A DNA stretch of 64,000 nt from contig CAWHVG010000003.1 of the NCBI GenBank assembly GCA_963832725.1, forward strand, positions 868,001-932,000, in the 5' to 3' direction. Of the stretch, positions 36,356-46,482 are shown piece by piece (the first letter of the stretch is position 1; every line of letters begins with the position of its first letter). The DNA is from JAEZBP01 sp963832725 (GTDB lineage: Bacteria > Myxococcota_A > Polyangia > Polyangiales > Sandaracinaceae). A program made the position numbers and the translations under genes. Below the pieces are notes generated by a model. The model was not told where the DNA came from, did no database searches, and saw nothing but the letters and a program-made list of their open reading frames with translations.

Positions 36356-37810
36356 TCAGTCCTCACCCGTGAGGAGCCCAGGCTCGGCCACGTGAGGCTC
36401 CGACTCTCCGCGAGAGCCGCCCGCGCTGAGGGCGTGGCCACCCGCGTGATGCGGATCCGCTTGGGGAATCACCATCTTCACCTCCGCGATGGCGATCATC
36501 GGGAGCCACCGCAGGAAGAGGAGGAAGAGAGTGAAGAACAACCCAAACGACCCCAAGAACGTCAGCACATCGAACAGGGTCGGGTGGAAGTACCCCCACG
36601 CGCTCGGCAGGAAGTCGTGATAGAGCGCCTGAACGATGATGATGAACCGCTCGAACCACATTCCGATGTTGACGAAGATCGAGATGACGAACATGGCCGG
36701 AATGCTGGTCCGAATCTTCTTGAACCAGAAGAGCTGTGGCACCCCGACATTGCAGGACACCATCCAGACCCATGCCCACCAATAGTCCCCGAGCGCTCGG
36801 TCCAGGAAAACGGCCCGCTCGTACATGTTGCCGGAGTAGTAGGCGATGAAGAACTCCATCGCGTACGCGTAGCCGACCAAGCTCCCCGTCGTGAGCAAGA
36901 TCTTGTTCATCAACTCGAGGTGACGCATCCGCACGAGATCCTGCAGCCCGCAGACCGACCGCGCGATCAACAGGAGCGTCATCACCATCGCGAATCCGCT
37001 GTAGACGGCGCCAGCGACGAAGTAGGGCGGGAAGATCGTCGTGTGCCAGCCGGGCTCGACGCTGGTCGCGAAGTCGAACGAAACGACCGAGTGCACCGAG
37101 AGAACCAGCGGCGTGCTGAGCGCGGCGAGGATGAGATAGGCGCGCTCGTAGTTGCTCCAGTGCCGATTGCTTCCGCGCCAGCCGAGCGCGAGGAAACCAT
37201 AGACCCATCGCCGAACGCGCTGCTTGGAACGATCCCGGAGCGTGGCGAAGTCCGGAACCAGCCCCGTGTACCAGAAGAGCAGCGAGACGGTGAAGTACGT
37301 GCTCACCGCGAACACGTCCCAGAGCAGCGGGCTCTTGAAGTTCGGCCAGACGTTCATCTGGTTCGGGATCGGCAGCGGATAGTAGATGAACCACGGTCGA
37401 CCCGTGTGGATCGTCGGGAACATCAACGCGCAGATGACCGCGAAGATCGTCATCGCTTCCGAGAAGCGGTTGATCGCCGTTCGCCAGTACTGGCGGAAGA
37501 GGAAGAGGACCGCCGAGATCAGCGTGCCGGCGTGGCCGATACCGATCCACCAAACGAAGTTGGTGATGTCCCACGCCCAACCGACGGGGCTATTGTTTCC
37601 CCAGATACCGATGCCGGTCCAGACGAGGTAGCCGACCGTCATGCCGAGGATGGCCGTGAACGTCGAGCTGAGCGCGAACAGGATCCACCAGCCGCGGGAA
37701 GCCTTGTTCTCGGAGACCCGACTGATGATGTCGGTGATCTCGTGGAAGCCGGTCCCTTTCGAGACCAGTGCGGCCTCGCCGATCTCCTCGATGGGCTCGT
37801 TGTACGCCAT
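36356..37810 (-). CDS. actC: Alternative Complex III subunit ActC (NrfD/PsrC-like)
   Basis: 484 residues from ATG 37810, overlapping the actB stop (TAATG). About ten membrane helices and the family blocks WDITNFVWWIGIGHAGTLIS, FRQYWRTAINRFSEAMTIFA, SVVSFDFATSVEPGWHTTIF and NIGMWFERFIIIVQALYHDF. It contains the predicted quinol site and proton path. The coding sequence here is noticeably less saturated in G/C at third positions than its neighbours, probably from constraint on membrane residues. Confidence 0.96.
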   Translation of the reverse strand: MAYNEPIEEIGEAALVSKGTGFHEITDIISRVSENKASRGWWILFALSSTFTAILGMTVGYLVWTGIGIWGNNSPVGWAWDITNFVWWIGIGHAGTLISAVLFLFRQYWRTAINRFSEAMTIFAVICALMFPTIHTGRPWFIYYPLPIPNQMNVWPNFKSPLLWDVFAVSTYFTVSLLFWYTGLVPDFATLRDRSKQRVRRWVYGFLALGWRGSNRHWSNYERAYLILAALSTPLVLSVHSVVSFDFATSVEPGWHTTIFPPYFVAGAVYSGFAMVMTLLLIARSVCGLQDLVRMRHLELMNKILLTTGSLVGYAYAMEFFIAYYSGNMYERAVFLDRALGDYWWAWVWMVSCNVGVPQLFWFKKIRTSIPAMFVISIFVNIGMWFERFIIIVQALYHDFLPSAWGYFHPTLFDVLTFLGSFGLFFTLFLLFLRWLPMIAIAEVKMVIPQADPHHAGGHALSAGGSRGESEPHVAEPGLLTGED

Positions 37811-40800
37811 TAGGCCATCTCCGGGTTCGGGTTCCGGATCTTCCCGAGGAAGGTGGTACGAGGCTGCGTACCGAGGAACGCGAGCAGCTTGTAGTTCCGG
37901 TCCATGTGAGCCATCCGGTGCGTGGGCGAGTCGGTGTCGTTGAGGTCACCGAACACGATGGCTTCGCTCGGACACGCTTGCGCGCATGCCGGGACGACGT
38001 CGCCTGGGCCGATCCGACGCTCGTGGATCTCGCCCTGCGCGTCGACCGTCGTCTGCCGGCGCGCGGCGATGCGAGCCGCCTGGATGCGCTGCACGCAGTA
38101 GGAGCACTTCTCCATGACGCCGCGCATCCGAACCGTGACGTTCGGGTTGAACTGCATCTGCTTCATCTCCCGGACGTCCCCATGGAAGTCGAGGAAGTTG
38201 AAGCGCCGCACCTTGTATGGGCAGTTGTTCATGCAGTACCGCGTGCCGATGCAGCGGTTGTAGGCCATGTCGTTGAGGCCTTCGGGGCTGTGCGTGGTCG
38301 CCGCGACCGGGCACACGTTCTCGCAGGGCGCCTCCTCGCAGTGCTGGCAGGCGATGGGCTGCAACGCCACCTGCGGATCGGCCTCGTTCTCCCCGACGAA
38401 GTAGCGGTCGATGCGCATCCAGTGCATCTCGCGACCGCGCCCGACCTCCATCTTTCCGACGGTGGCCACGTTGTTCTCGGCCTGACACGCGACCACGCAG
38501 GCCGAGCAGCCGGTGCAGGTCGTCAGGTCGACGACGAAGCCCCACTTGTACCGGGGCGGCGCGCCCGGACGCGCCGTGCGGCCGGTCGGCACCAGCGAGT
38601 ACGACGTCCCGCCGTGCGCGGGCGGCTGCGGCGCCGAGTAGTCGACCTGCGTCCACATCGGGCCGACCTCGGGGGTCGGGCTCCGCCACTGACCGAAGTT
38701 CGGCGTCTCGCGGTACTCCGCGAGGGTCGCGTCGATGGAGAGCGGGCGCCCTTCCATGCTGTGGTGGTCCTGGGTCTGGACCAGCTCGTAGGTGCCGCCC
38801 GCCTTGCCCACGCTGACGTTGGTGGCGAAGCCGAGGGCGTCCCCGGTGCGGAAGGGATAGACGTCGAAGCCCGCTCCCTCGCCCCACTTGCCGGTGCGTC
38901 GCCGTCCCCAACCGAGCGGCAGCGTCACCACGCGGTCCGGATGACCCGGGAGCACGAACGCCGGGATGGAGAGCGCGTCGACCCCGTCGCGCGAGACGCT
39001 GAGCAGATCGCCGTTCTGAACGCCGAGCTCGCTCGCGCTCGCGGGGCTGAGGTACGCCGCGTTGTCCCAGACCAGCTTCGTGATCGGGTCGGGCATCTCC
39101 AACAGCCAGGGGATGTTGCCGTAGCGGCCGTCGAAGGTCTGGTACGAGGGCAGGAACACTGCCTCCCAGCCCTGGGTGGCGGCCACGTCGCCGAGCTGGC
39201 CGGCGAGCGCCGTGTCCTGCACGGCGGCCTGCACCACCTCGGGGCGCGGCGCGCCCACCACGACGCCGCGGTGCAGGCTCTGCCGCCAGAGCGCCTCGAA
39301 GCGGGCGCCACCGCCGAGCATCGAGCGCAGCGTGTTGCGGACTAGCTGGTAGCCGCGCCAGCCGCGGATGCCGCCGATCATGGCCAACATCTCGAGCTCG
39401 TTGCGGGCACCGACCAGCGGCGCGATGAGCGGCTGCTGGATGGAGACCACGCCGTCGGTGGTGCGGTGGTCACCCCAGCTCTCGAGCGCGTGGGCTCGAG
39501 GCAGGTGCCAGCTGCAGGCGGCCGAGGTCTCGTCGTCGAGCATCGCGAGGTGGATGCTCGTCTCCACGTGGGCGAGGGCGTCGGCGAAGTGCAGATCCGC
39601 CGGCGCGTCGTAGACGGGGTTGCCGCCGAGGATGAAGAGCGTGTCGACGTTGCCGCCCTGCATCGCCTCCGCGAGCGCGCCCAGGCTTTCGCTCTCTTCC
39701 GGGAGCGTCGCCGGGTAGTGCTGGACCACCGGGCCGATGCTGCCGAGCGCGGCGTTGATAGCCTCCGCGAGCGCATGGACGTGCGGCGGCTGCCGCCAGC
39801 CGACGCACACGACCGCCCGGCCACGGTGCGCCGCGAGGTCCGCCGCCACCTGGTCGAGCCACTCCGAGGAGACGCCCTCGACCTCGGCGCCGCGGACCCG
39901 CCCCGTGACCGCCGGCGGCATCTGCACGCCTTCGGTCGCGGCGAGCTTGCCCGCCAGCGCCCGCAGGCACGCGTCCATCTGCGAGGGCGCGAGGCGCACG
40001 CGGTGGTCCGCGTTCATGCCGGTGACCGAGAGGGTGCTCTCGACGGCATAGAGGCGACCGGTGTCGGCCTGCGGTGCATCGAGTCGCCGCGAAGCCGCCC
40101 AGCGGCGCTGGTTGCGGACCGAGCCCGGATCCGCGCCGAGGAAGTCGCAGTCGATTCGAGAGCACCCGCTGCGCGCGGGAGTAGTCGATGACGCTGGCCA
40201 GCGGCTGGCCGGTGGCGATGCGCGCGCCCTCGACGGCGTTCGTGTAGGGGACAGCCGACCAGCTGTGGAACGTGGCCTGCGGGAAGCGCTCCCGGAGCGC
40301 GTCCCGTCCCCGCTCGAAGCTCGGCGATTGGGTCGGCTCCATGAGCACGGCCAAGCCGCGGCCGCCGTTTGCCGAGAGCGCGTCGGCCTTCTCCCGCCAC
40401 CAGGCGTCGAAGTCGGACCAGCTCGCGCTCTCCGGCTCGCTGCCGGCTCCCTGGCGACGCAGCGGCTTCTGCGCGCGGTCGTCGTCGTAGAGCTCGAGGA
40501 TGCTCCCCTGCAGCTGGGCGTCGGTGCTGCCCAGGCTCGCCGGGTGCTCCGGGTTGCCCTCGATCTTGGTGGGCCGACCGTCGTGCTGCTCGACGAGCAG
40601 GCCGATCGCCTCACCCTGGTGGCGGACCGAGGTCGCGAAGTGGAGCGGGATGCCCGGGAGGATGTACTCGGGCGCGTGGCTGTAGGGGAGGATGTTCTCC
40701 GCCGGTCGCCGCAAGCAGCCCGCCAGGCCGACCGCAGCGGCGGTGGCCCCGCCGACCTTGAAGAAGTTCCGGCGGCCCAGGATGCTCTTCTCGGGCACCT

Positions 40801-40928
40801 GAATGGCCGGCTCTTCGACGGCCTCGCGGGCGCGGCGGGAGGGGTCGACCTTCTCGGTCAGCGTGCGCCAGATTCGGCGCCTGACCCGGCGCGTCCCCCG
40901 GCACGTGGATGGGAAGTCGCTTGCTCAT
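37810..40928 (-). CDS. actB: Alternative Complex III subunit ActB, iron-sulfur protein (two frameshifts in this sequence)
   Basis: 1038 residues after correcting two extra bases, both in GATTC on the plus strand (40871-40875 and 40153-40157). The joins give APGQAPIWRTLTEKVDPS and RAQRVLSIDCDFLGADPG. A Tat motif (GRRNFFKVGGATAAAV) lies near the N-terminus. A molybdopterin-oxidoreductase-like region without Mo ligands follows. The C-terminal part carries ferredoxin cysteine clusters CTGCSACVVAC, CQHCEEAPCENVC, CIGTRYCMNNC and CSYC...CAQAC for several FeS clusters. It is peripheral on the periplasmic side. ATG 40928 overlaps the actA stop (ATGA). Confidence 0.93.
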
Positions 40929-41573
40929 CGGTGGCACCCCGAGCAGTTCTCCGGCGGAACGGCGGCGTCCGCGAGGCCCGCGATGACGCGTTGCTCCTCC
41001 GGCGTCGCCATGTCGGGCGTCCAGTCCATGTCGGTGATCCGATCCGTCGGCCGCAGGTTCGCGTCCGGGTTGCGGTGACAGTCGAGGCACCAGCCCATGC
41101 TGAGCGGCTCGGCCTGCGTCACGACCTCCATCTGGTCGATGCGACCGTGACAGGTCACGCAACCGACGCCCGCCGACAGGTGGACGCTGTGGTCGAAGTA
41201 AACGTGGTCCGGCAGGTTGTGCACGCGGACCCACGGCACCGGGAGGCCCGTCTCCCAGCTCTCACGCACGGGCGAGAGTCGGGCAGAGTCGGGCTTCACG
41301 ACCGCGTGGCAGCCCATGCAGGTCTGCGTGGCCGGGACCATCGCCTCATAGCTCCGCTCCACGTTCGCGTGGCAGTAACGGCAATCGATGCCGAGCTGCC
41401 CCGCGTGCAGGCGATGGCTGTACGGGACCGGCTGAACCGGCGCGTAGCCCACCTGCAAGTTGTTGGGCGAGAAGTAGTAGACGAAGACGAAGGTCACCAC
41501 ACCACCGGCGATCGCGGTGCCGAGCGCCGCGACCAAAGGCAGGTAGTTGAGCGACTTGGGGAAGATTCTGCAT
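40925..41573 (-). CDS. actA: Alternative Complex III subunit ActA, pentahaem cytochrome c (one frameshift near the start)
   Basis: 215 residues after removing one base of GATTC at 41564-41568, giving the N-terminus MQIFPKSLNYLPLVAALGTA. Without the correction, only a TTG at 41536 would start. One N-terminal membrane anchor (AIAGGVVTFVFVYYF) and five haem c motifs: CRYCH, CMGCH, CVTCH, CLDCH and CSGCH. ActA carries electrons from the FeS protein towards ActE and the oxidase. Confidence 0.93.
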
Positions 41574-41641
41574 TTCGCGCTCGTGGGTGCGTCAGTCCGT
41601 GACTCCGGGGCCTGGGGACCGTCCCCATAGGGCCATCCGAG

Positions 41642-42124
41642 CTACCGATGCTCAGCGAGACGCCGCCGCACTTCGTCGGCGTGCGTGGGACAGCTCCGGG
41701 CGAGCCACGCGATCTCGACACCCTCGGGCGTCGAGTCGCGCGTCAGCACGGAAGCCGTGGACACTTGGAGCTCCGGGCCCTCGGCCTCCGGGGAATCGGA
41801 GGTGACGAGGAGCCGGACCGCGACGAGCTGCCCGAGATGGAACTCGAGGCGCGCTCGTCGAAGATCGTCGTTGGGCGAGTCGGCGGTCCACGTCAGCGCG
41901 TAGTCCTCGCCCATCGCCGTCGTCGCGTACGAGCCCGGGCCACCCGTGAGCAGGTGCTGCCGGGCCATCGCCGGGGCGTAGCCGAGACGCAAGCCCCGCA
42001 CGGGCCCCACCGTCTCGCTCGAGCTCATGCTCGAGGTGATCATCACGATGAGCCCGATCACCGCCGGCACGACCAACACCAGGACGGCGATCCACCGCCA
42101 CCGCGTCGTGCGCTGCTTCTCCAT
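41642..42124 (-). CDS. Membrane-anchored hypothetical protein at the head of the respiratory operon
   Basis: 160 residues. One N-terminal membrane helix (IAVLVLVVPAVIGLIVMI) with the C-terminal ~125 residues predicted outside. The body is acidic with beta-type segments (ALTWTADSPNDDLRRARLEF, LVAVRLLVTSD). The single Cys in LARSCPTHADEVRRRLAEH is near the end. It starts 68 bp before actA, same strand, and is likely co-transcribed. No family recognised. A subunit or assembly role is inference from position only. Confidence 0.65.
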   Translation of the reverse strand: MEKQRTTRWRWIAVLVLVVPAVIGLIVMITSSMSSSETVGPVRGLRLGYAPAMARQHLLTGGPGSYATTAMGEDYALTWTADSPNDDLRRARLEFHLGQLVAVRLLVTSDSPEAEGPELQVSTASVLTRDSTPEGVEIAWLARSCPTHADEVRRRLAEHR

Positions 42125-42434
42125 GAGACGTCGGGTCCTCGGGTCGCTCGGGGGAAAGCGCGCCGAACGTCACGAGGGAAGATCCGAGCGCGGACGCCGA
42201 AGAACGATCGAATCGTTCTCCACCGATACCCCCCGGTATCGACTCCAGGCGTCTCACGTCGTGTTTCCGTCGTCAGTCGTGGCACCGCCTCGACGCGCAC
42301 TTCGGCGCGGGCGGTAGGGTCGGCCCGCGGCTACGTCAAGGCCTGCAGCGAGCCCTGTTCCAGGAGGGCCGGGCGGCGCGGGTTATCCTGGAAAAAACGG
42401 GGTCGGTCAAGGGCAAATCGGGTCGGAGCAGGGC
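42125..42434 (-). promoter_or_regulatory. Upstream region of the respiratory operon with two palindromes
   Basis: About 310 bases between the O-methyltransferase gene and the first operon gene. Two palindromes stand 4 bp apart: AGAACGATCGAATCGTTCT at 42201-42219 and CGATACC-CCCC-GGTATCG at 42224-42241. They are 80-120 bp upstream of the ATG at 42124, a suitable place for an operator. No promoter hexamers stand out. Confidence 0.5.
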
Positions 42435-43127
42435 TCAGGGCGCGACCTCCCGGCCCTGCGCGGCCGGCGGAGCGTCCAAGAGACCCATGAGGAGCCCGTC
42501 GGGAGTGGGGATGCAGGTGGTCCGGAAGGACCGAGCGGCCTCGCGATGAAATCGACGCATCGCCTCGGCGTCGCGATTGTTCTCGGCCAGGAGGCGCCCA
42601 AAAAAATACGCATTGTCGGCCAAGAGAATGCCTCCGGGTCGCAGATTCCTCGCCGCCCAGCGGCCGTACAGGTCGTAGCGGCCCTTGTCCGCGTCGAGGA
42701 AGACGATGTCGAAGGGCGCTTCGGCCTCGAGCTCGGGCAGGCGATCGAGCGCGTCTCCTTCCACCACCGTGGCGCGATCGGCGAGGCCGGCGGCAGCGAT
42801 GTGGGCGCGCGCGACGGCCGCGTGGCGCGGCTCGTTCTCCAGCGTCCAGAGCCGCCCACCCGGCGCCAGACCCCGCGCGAGGTGAATGGCGGAGTAGCCG
42901 GCCAGGGTGCCCACCTCGACCACGCGCCGCGCGCCGACGAGGCGGACCAAGAGCTCGAGCAGCGCGCCCTCCGCGGAGCCGACCTGAATCGAAGGCATGC
43001 CCTCGCGCGAAGGAGCGGTGAACGCGGCCTCGAGCGCCGGGTCGTGGGCCCCGTGCAGCCCGTCCACGAAGCGCCGCACCGCGGGCGTTCCGTATCGAAA
43101 ACCGTCGCGCGATTCGGGGTCTGCCAT
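42435..43127 (-). CDS. O-methyltransferase family 3 (CCoAOMT-like), SAM-dependent
   Basis: 230 residues. SAM-binding motif I VVEVGTLAGYSAIHLARGL at ~72-90, acidic residue in LWTLENE, motif with metal ligands FDIVFLDADKGRYDLYGRWA, and RPGGILLADNAYFFG. The order and spacing are those of the metal-dependent catechol/caffeoyl-CoA O-methyltransferases. Substrate unknown; many bacterial members are involved in secondary metabolism or small phenols. Confidence 0.9.
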   Translation of the reverse strand: MADPESRDGFRYGTPAVRRFVDGLHGAHDPALEAAFTAPSREGMPSIQVGSAEGALLELLVRLVGARRVVEVGTLAGYSAIHLARGLAPGGRLWTLENEPRHAAVARAHIAAAGLADRATVVEGDALDRLPELEAEAPFDIVFLDADKGRYDLYGRWAARNLRPGGILLADNAYFFGRLLAENNRDAEAMRRFHREAARSFRTTCIPTPDGLLMGLLDAPPAAQGREVAP

Positions 43128-43233
43128 CGCGCGGCATGGTCTCCGAGCGCCGTGGCCGGCGCAACGATCCGCGACGAAGAGCGCCTGAAACGGAATTGTC
43201 CAAACCGACTATCCCCGCGCTAGACTCCGGGCC

Positions 43234-45164
43234 GTGCGCGCCACCCTCCCCCCCGCACCGCCGCCCGAGCCCACCGGCGAGACTCGCTTCGGCGAGCTCA
43301 CCCTGGTCGAGCGCATTGGCGTGGGTGGGATGGCCGAGGTCTTCCGCGCGCGCGAGCCGCGCGCGGTCGGCGAGCCGCGTACGATTGTGGTCAAGCGGAT
43401 GCTGCCGCACATCGCCAGAGAGCCCGGCGCAGCCCGCATGTTCGAAGCGGAGGCGGAGCTGGGGCAGCGGGTCGTGCATCCGAACGTCGTTCGAGTGCTC
43501 GGACAAGGCATCGCGGACGACACACCCTACCTCAGCCTGGAGCTGGTGCCCGGGGTGGACCTCTGGCTCCTGCTTCGCTGGCTCGACGACGCGAGCGAGG
43601 CGCTCCCGCCAGAGCTCTCGGTCTTCGTCGCGCGCGAGCTGCTGGCCGGGCTGCACGCCGTCCACGAGGCCACGGACGAGGCGTCGAGGCTGCTCGGCAT
43701 CGTGCACGGCGACGTCTCGCCCTCGAACGTGCTCCTCTCGGTGCACGGCGACGTGAAGCTCGGCGACTTCGGGATCGCCCAGGCGCGGCTGCGCTCGAGC
43801 TTCCCGCAGGCCGCGTCGGGTCGGATGCGAGGTAAGCTCGCGTACCTCGCGCCCGAGCAGGTCCGGGGCGAGGCCGCCGACCGGCGCGCGGACGTCTTCG
43901 CCGCCGCCGCCGTCATCGCGGAGCTGCTCCTCGGCACGCCGCTCTTCGCGCGCGACTCGGAGCTGTCGACGTTGCTGGCGGTGCGCGACGCGCGCCTCGA
44001 CCGGCTCGTGGGGCTCCCGGACGGGCTCGACGAGGTGCTCCGGCACGCGCTCGCCCGCGATCCCTCGGATCGCGTGGCCACGGCCGCCGCGCTCCGCGAC
44101 GGGCTCGCGGGGTTCGTGACCACGCCGGATTCGACGTTGCGCCAAGAGCTGGGCGAGCTGGTCGCGCGCGCGTCCGGCACGTTCACCGACGCACCCCAGC
44201 CGCTGACGCGTGACGAGATCACCATGCAGCCGGAGGTGAGCGAGCACTGGGTGCGCTTCCAAGCGGGCGGGGAGGCCGGACCTTGGAGCTTCGCCCAGCT
44301 GGTGGAGGCGGTGACCGTCGGGCGGCTCGGCCCCGACGACGAGACCCGGCTCGGCAGCGGCCCGTGGCACCGGCTCGCGGAGGTCGAAGGGCTCGCCGAG
44401 CACCTGCCGAAGGCTCGCATCGAGGTCGGGCGACGCGAGTCGGAGCCCCCCCGCTTCCGTCGTTCGATCTCGCCGGCGGTGGCATCGTCGAGGCGCTGGC
44501 GCGCTCGGCCCGCGAGCGCGAGAGCGGCGTCTGGGTCTTCCGGCGGGGCGACGCGCAGAAGGAGATGTATCTCACCGACGGCACGCCGGAATTCGTCACA
44601 TCCAACCTGCCCGGCGAGCTGCTCGGCGAGTTCCTCGTCGCGCGCGGCGTGCTCGAGCGGGGAGAGCTCGACATGGCGCTGGCCGTGCTGCCCCGCTTCG
44701 ACGGTCGCCTCGGCGATACGCTGGCCGCGCTGGGGCTGATGGAGCCGGTGCATCTCTTCCGACACATCGTGGATCAGGTGCGGCACAAGCTCCTCGAGCT
44801 CTTCACGTGGACCGAGGGTCGGGCCACGTTCTCGGACGGGGTCGGCCCGCCACAACGCGGCTTCCCTCTCGGCCTCGACCCGTGGCGGGTGCTCGCGGAG
44901 GGAGTCGAGCTCCGCTTCGCCGCAGGTCTCGAACAGGATACGTTCGCCGTCCACATGATGGACGACTTGGTCCCGACCGGAGTGGCCGCGCCGCCGGATC
45001 TCCCGCCGGAGGTGGAGGAGCTCATCTCGATGCTCCGCGGGCCCTTGCCGCTGCAGGAAGCCGTCGACGCGCTCGAGGATCCCCGTGATCGCGACGTCCA
45101 CCGCCCCTACCGCGCGGTCCGCCTGGCCTTGGCGGTCGGACTGGTGCGGTGGGCGGCCGCTTGA
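43234..45164 (+). CDS. Ser/Thr protein kinase with GYF-like and PATAN/DUF4388-like domains (one frameshift)
   Basis: 643 residues after adding one base in the C-run near 44446-44452 (7 C's, 8 expected). Kinase domain: GVGGMAEVFRAR (Gly loop), IVVKRM (Lys), VHGDVSPSNVLL (catalytic; HGD in place of HRD), LGDFGIAQA (DFG), YLAPEQVRG (APE). A GYF-like domain (EHWVRFQAGGEAGPWSFAQL) follows, then a C-terminal region (GVWVFRRGDAQKEMYLTDGT, FLVARGVLERGELDMALAVL) resembling DUF4388/PATAN-type signalling domains of myxobacteria. No transmembrane helix was seen, so it is probably cytoplasmic. The break lies in the linker. Confidence 0.85.
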
Positions 45165-45213
45165 CGGGCCTGCCGCCGGCTGATAATCGCGCCCCTTCCC
45201 GTTGCCCAAGCGC

Positions 45214-46482
45214 ATGTCCTTTCCGCTCGCGCCGCCCGCCGGGATGCGCGATCTCCTGCCTCCCGACGCCGCGGCGTACGCCTGGTTGGCCTCTCGCCTC
45301 ACCCGGCTCTTCGGCACGTGGGGCTACGAGCTGGTCACCACGCCGCCTTTCGAGCACGCGGAGGTGATCGAACGGGGACTGGAGACGGTCGATCGTCGCG
45401 ATCTGCTGCGCTTCGTCGAGCCCGAGACGGGCGAGGTCGCGCTGCTGCGACCCGACATCACCCCGCAGATCGCCCGCATCGTGGCCACTCGCTTGGCGGA
45501 CCGGCCGCGGCCCCACCGCCTCTGCTACTCCGCCTCGCTCATCCGGCAGCGACGGGGGCGTGCACGACGGCAGCGCCAGATCGCCCAGGCCGGCGTGGAG
45601 CACGTGGGCGGCGAGGGGGTCGAGGCGGACGCCGAGGTCATCGCGCTCGCGGCGCGCGCGCTCGAGGTGGTGGGCCTCGACACCTTCTCCATCGAGCTCC
45701 ACCTGGTGGGGCTGGCCCGCGCGGCGCTGGCCGACGTGCCGGAGCCGGCCCGCGGACCCGCCGAGATCGCGCTCAGCCGCAAGGACTCGGCGGAGCTGGC
45801 GCGGATCCTCGCCAAGGCGGGGGTCGACCGGGCCACGCGCCGGAGGCTCATGGGCGCGGTGGAGCTCTACGGCGGGCGCGAGGTGCTGAAAGAGGCCCCG
45901 AGGGTCTTCGGTGACAAGGCGAAGCCGGCCCTCCGGGGGTTGGCGGCGCTCTTGAGGCGGCTCGACGAGCGAGACCTCGCGCCTCGCATCGCCCTCGACC
46001 TCGGCGAGGTGCGGGACGCGAGCTACTACACCGGCGCGAGCTTCACCCTGCTGGCGGACGGCCCGGGGGAGGTGCTCGGGAGCGGCGGGCGCTACGACGG
46101 GCTCCTCGGCCTTTTCGGCGCCGAGGCCCCGGCCACCGGCTTCGGGCTCGATCTCGGCAACGTCGAGTGGGCGCTCTCCGCCATGGGCCGGCCACTCTCG
46201 CCGCCGCGGGGCCGGCGCGTCGTGGTCTGCGGCGGCTCCGCACGGGAGCGGGAGCGGGCGGCGTCGCTGCTACGCCAGGCGGGGGTGGCCGCGGCGGTGC
46301 TGTCCACGCGATCGGTCACCGGCGCGCTCGACTACGCGCGGTCGTGGGGTTACGACGCGGCGGTGCGCTGCCGGAGCGGACGCGCCGAAGCGCACCGCGT
46401 CGGCGATCGAGAGGTACGGGAGCTGGACGAGCGGGCCCTGGGTGAGCTCGCCCGCTGGCTCGACGACGGGAGCGAGGCATGA
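45214..46482 (+). CDS. hisZ: ATP phosphoribosyltransferase regulatory subunit
   Basis: 422 residues from ATG 45214; TTG 45202 is possible. Class II histidyl-tRNA synthetase-like fold: PPAGMRDLLPPDAAAYAWLA, RPDITPQIARIVATRL, RRGRARRQRQIAQAGVEHVG, SYYTGASFTLL and LGSGGRYDGLLG. Genuine HisS has a C-terminal anticodon domain and a different motif 2, so HisZ, which allosterically controls HisG in histidine synthesis, fits better. It overlaps purA by 4 bp (ATGA), the hisZ-purA order seen in many proteobacteria. Confidence 0.85.
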   Translation: MSFPLAPPAGMRDLLPPDAAAYAWLASRLTRLFGTWGYELVTTPPFEHAEVIERGLETVDRRDLLRFVEPETGEVALLRPDITPQIARIVATRLADRPRPHRLCYSASLIRQRRGRARRQRQIAQAGVEHVGGEGVEADAEVIALAARALEVVGLDTFSIELHLVGLARAALADVPEPARGPAEIALSRKDSAELARILAKAGVDRATRRRLMGAVELYGGREVLKEAPRVFGDKAKPALRGLAALLRRLDERDLAPRIALDLGEVRDASYYTGASFTLLADGPGEVLGSGGRYDGLLGLFGAEAPATGFGLDLGNVEWALSAMGRPLSPPRGRRVVVCGGSARERERAASLLRQAGVAAAVLSTRSVTGALDYARSWGYDAAVRCRSGRAEAHRVGDREVRELDERALGELARWLDDGSEA

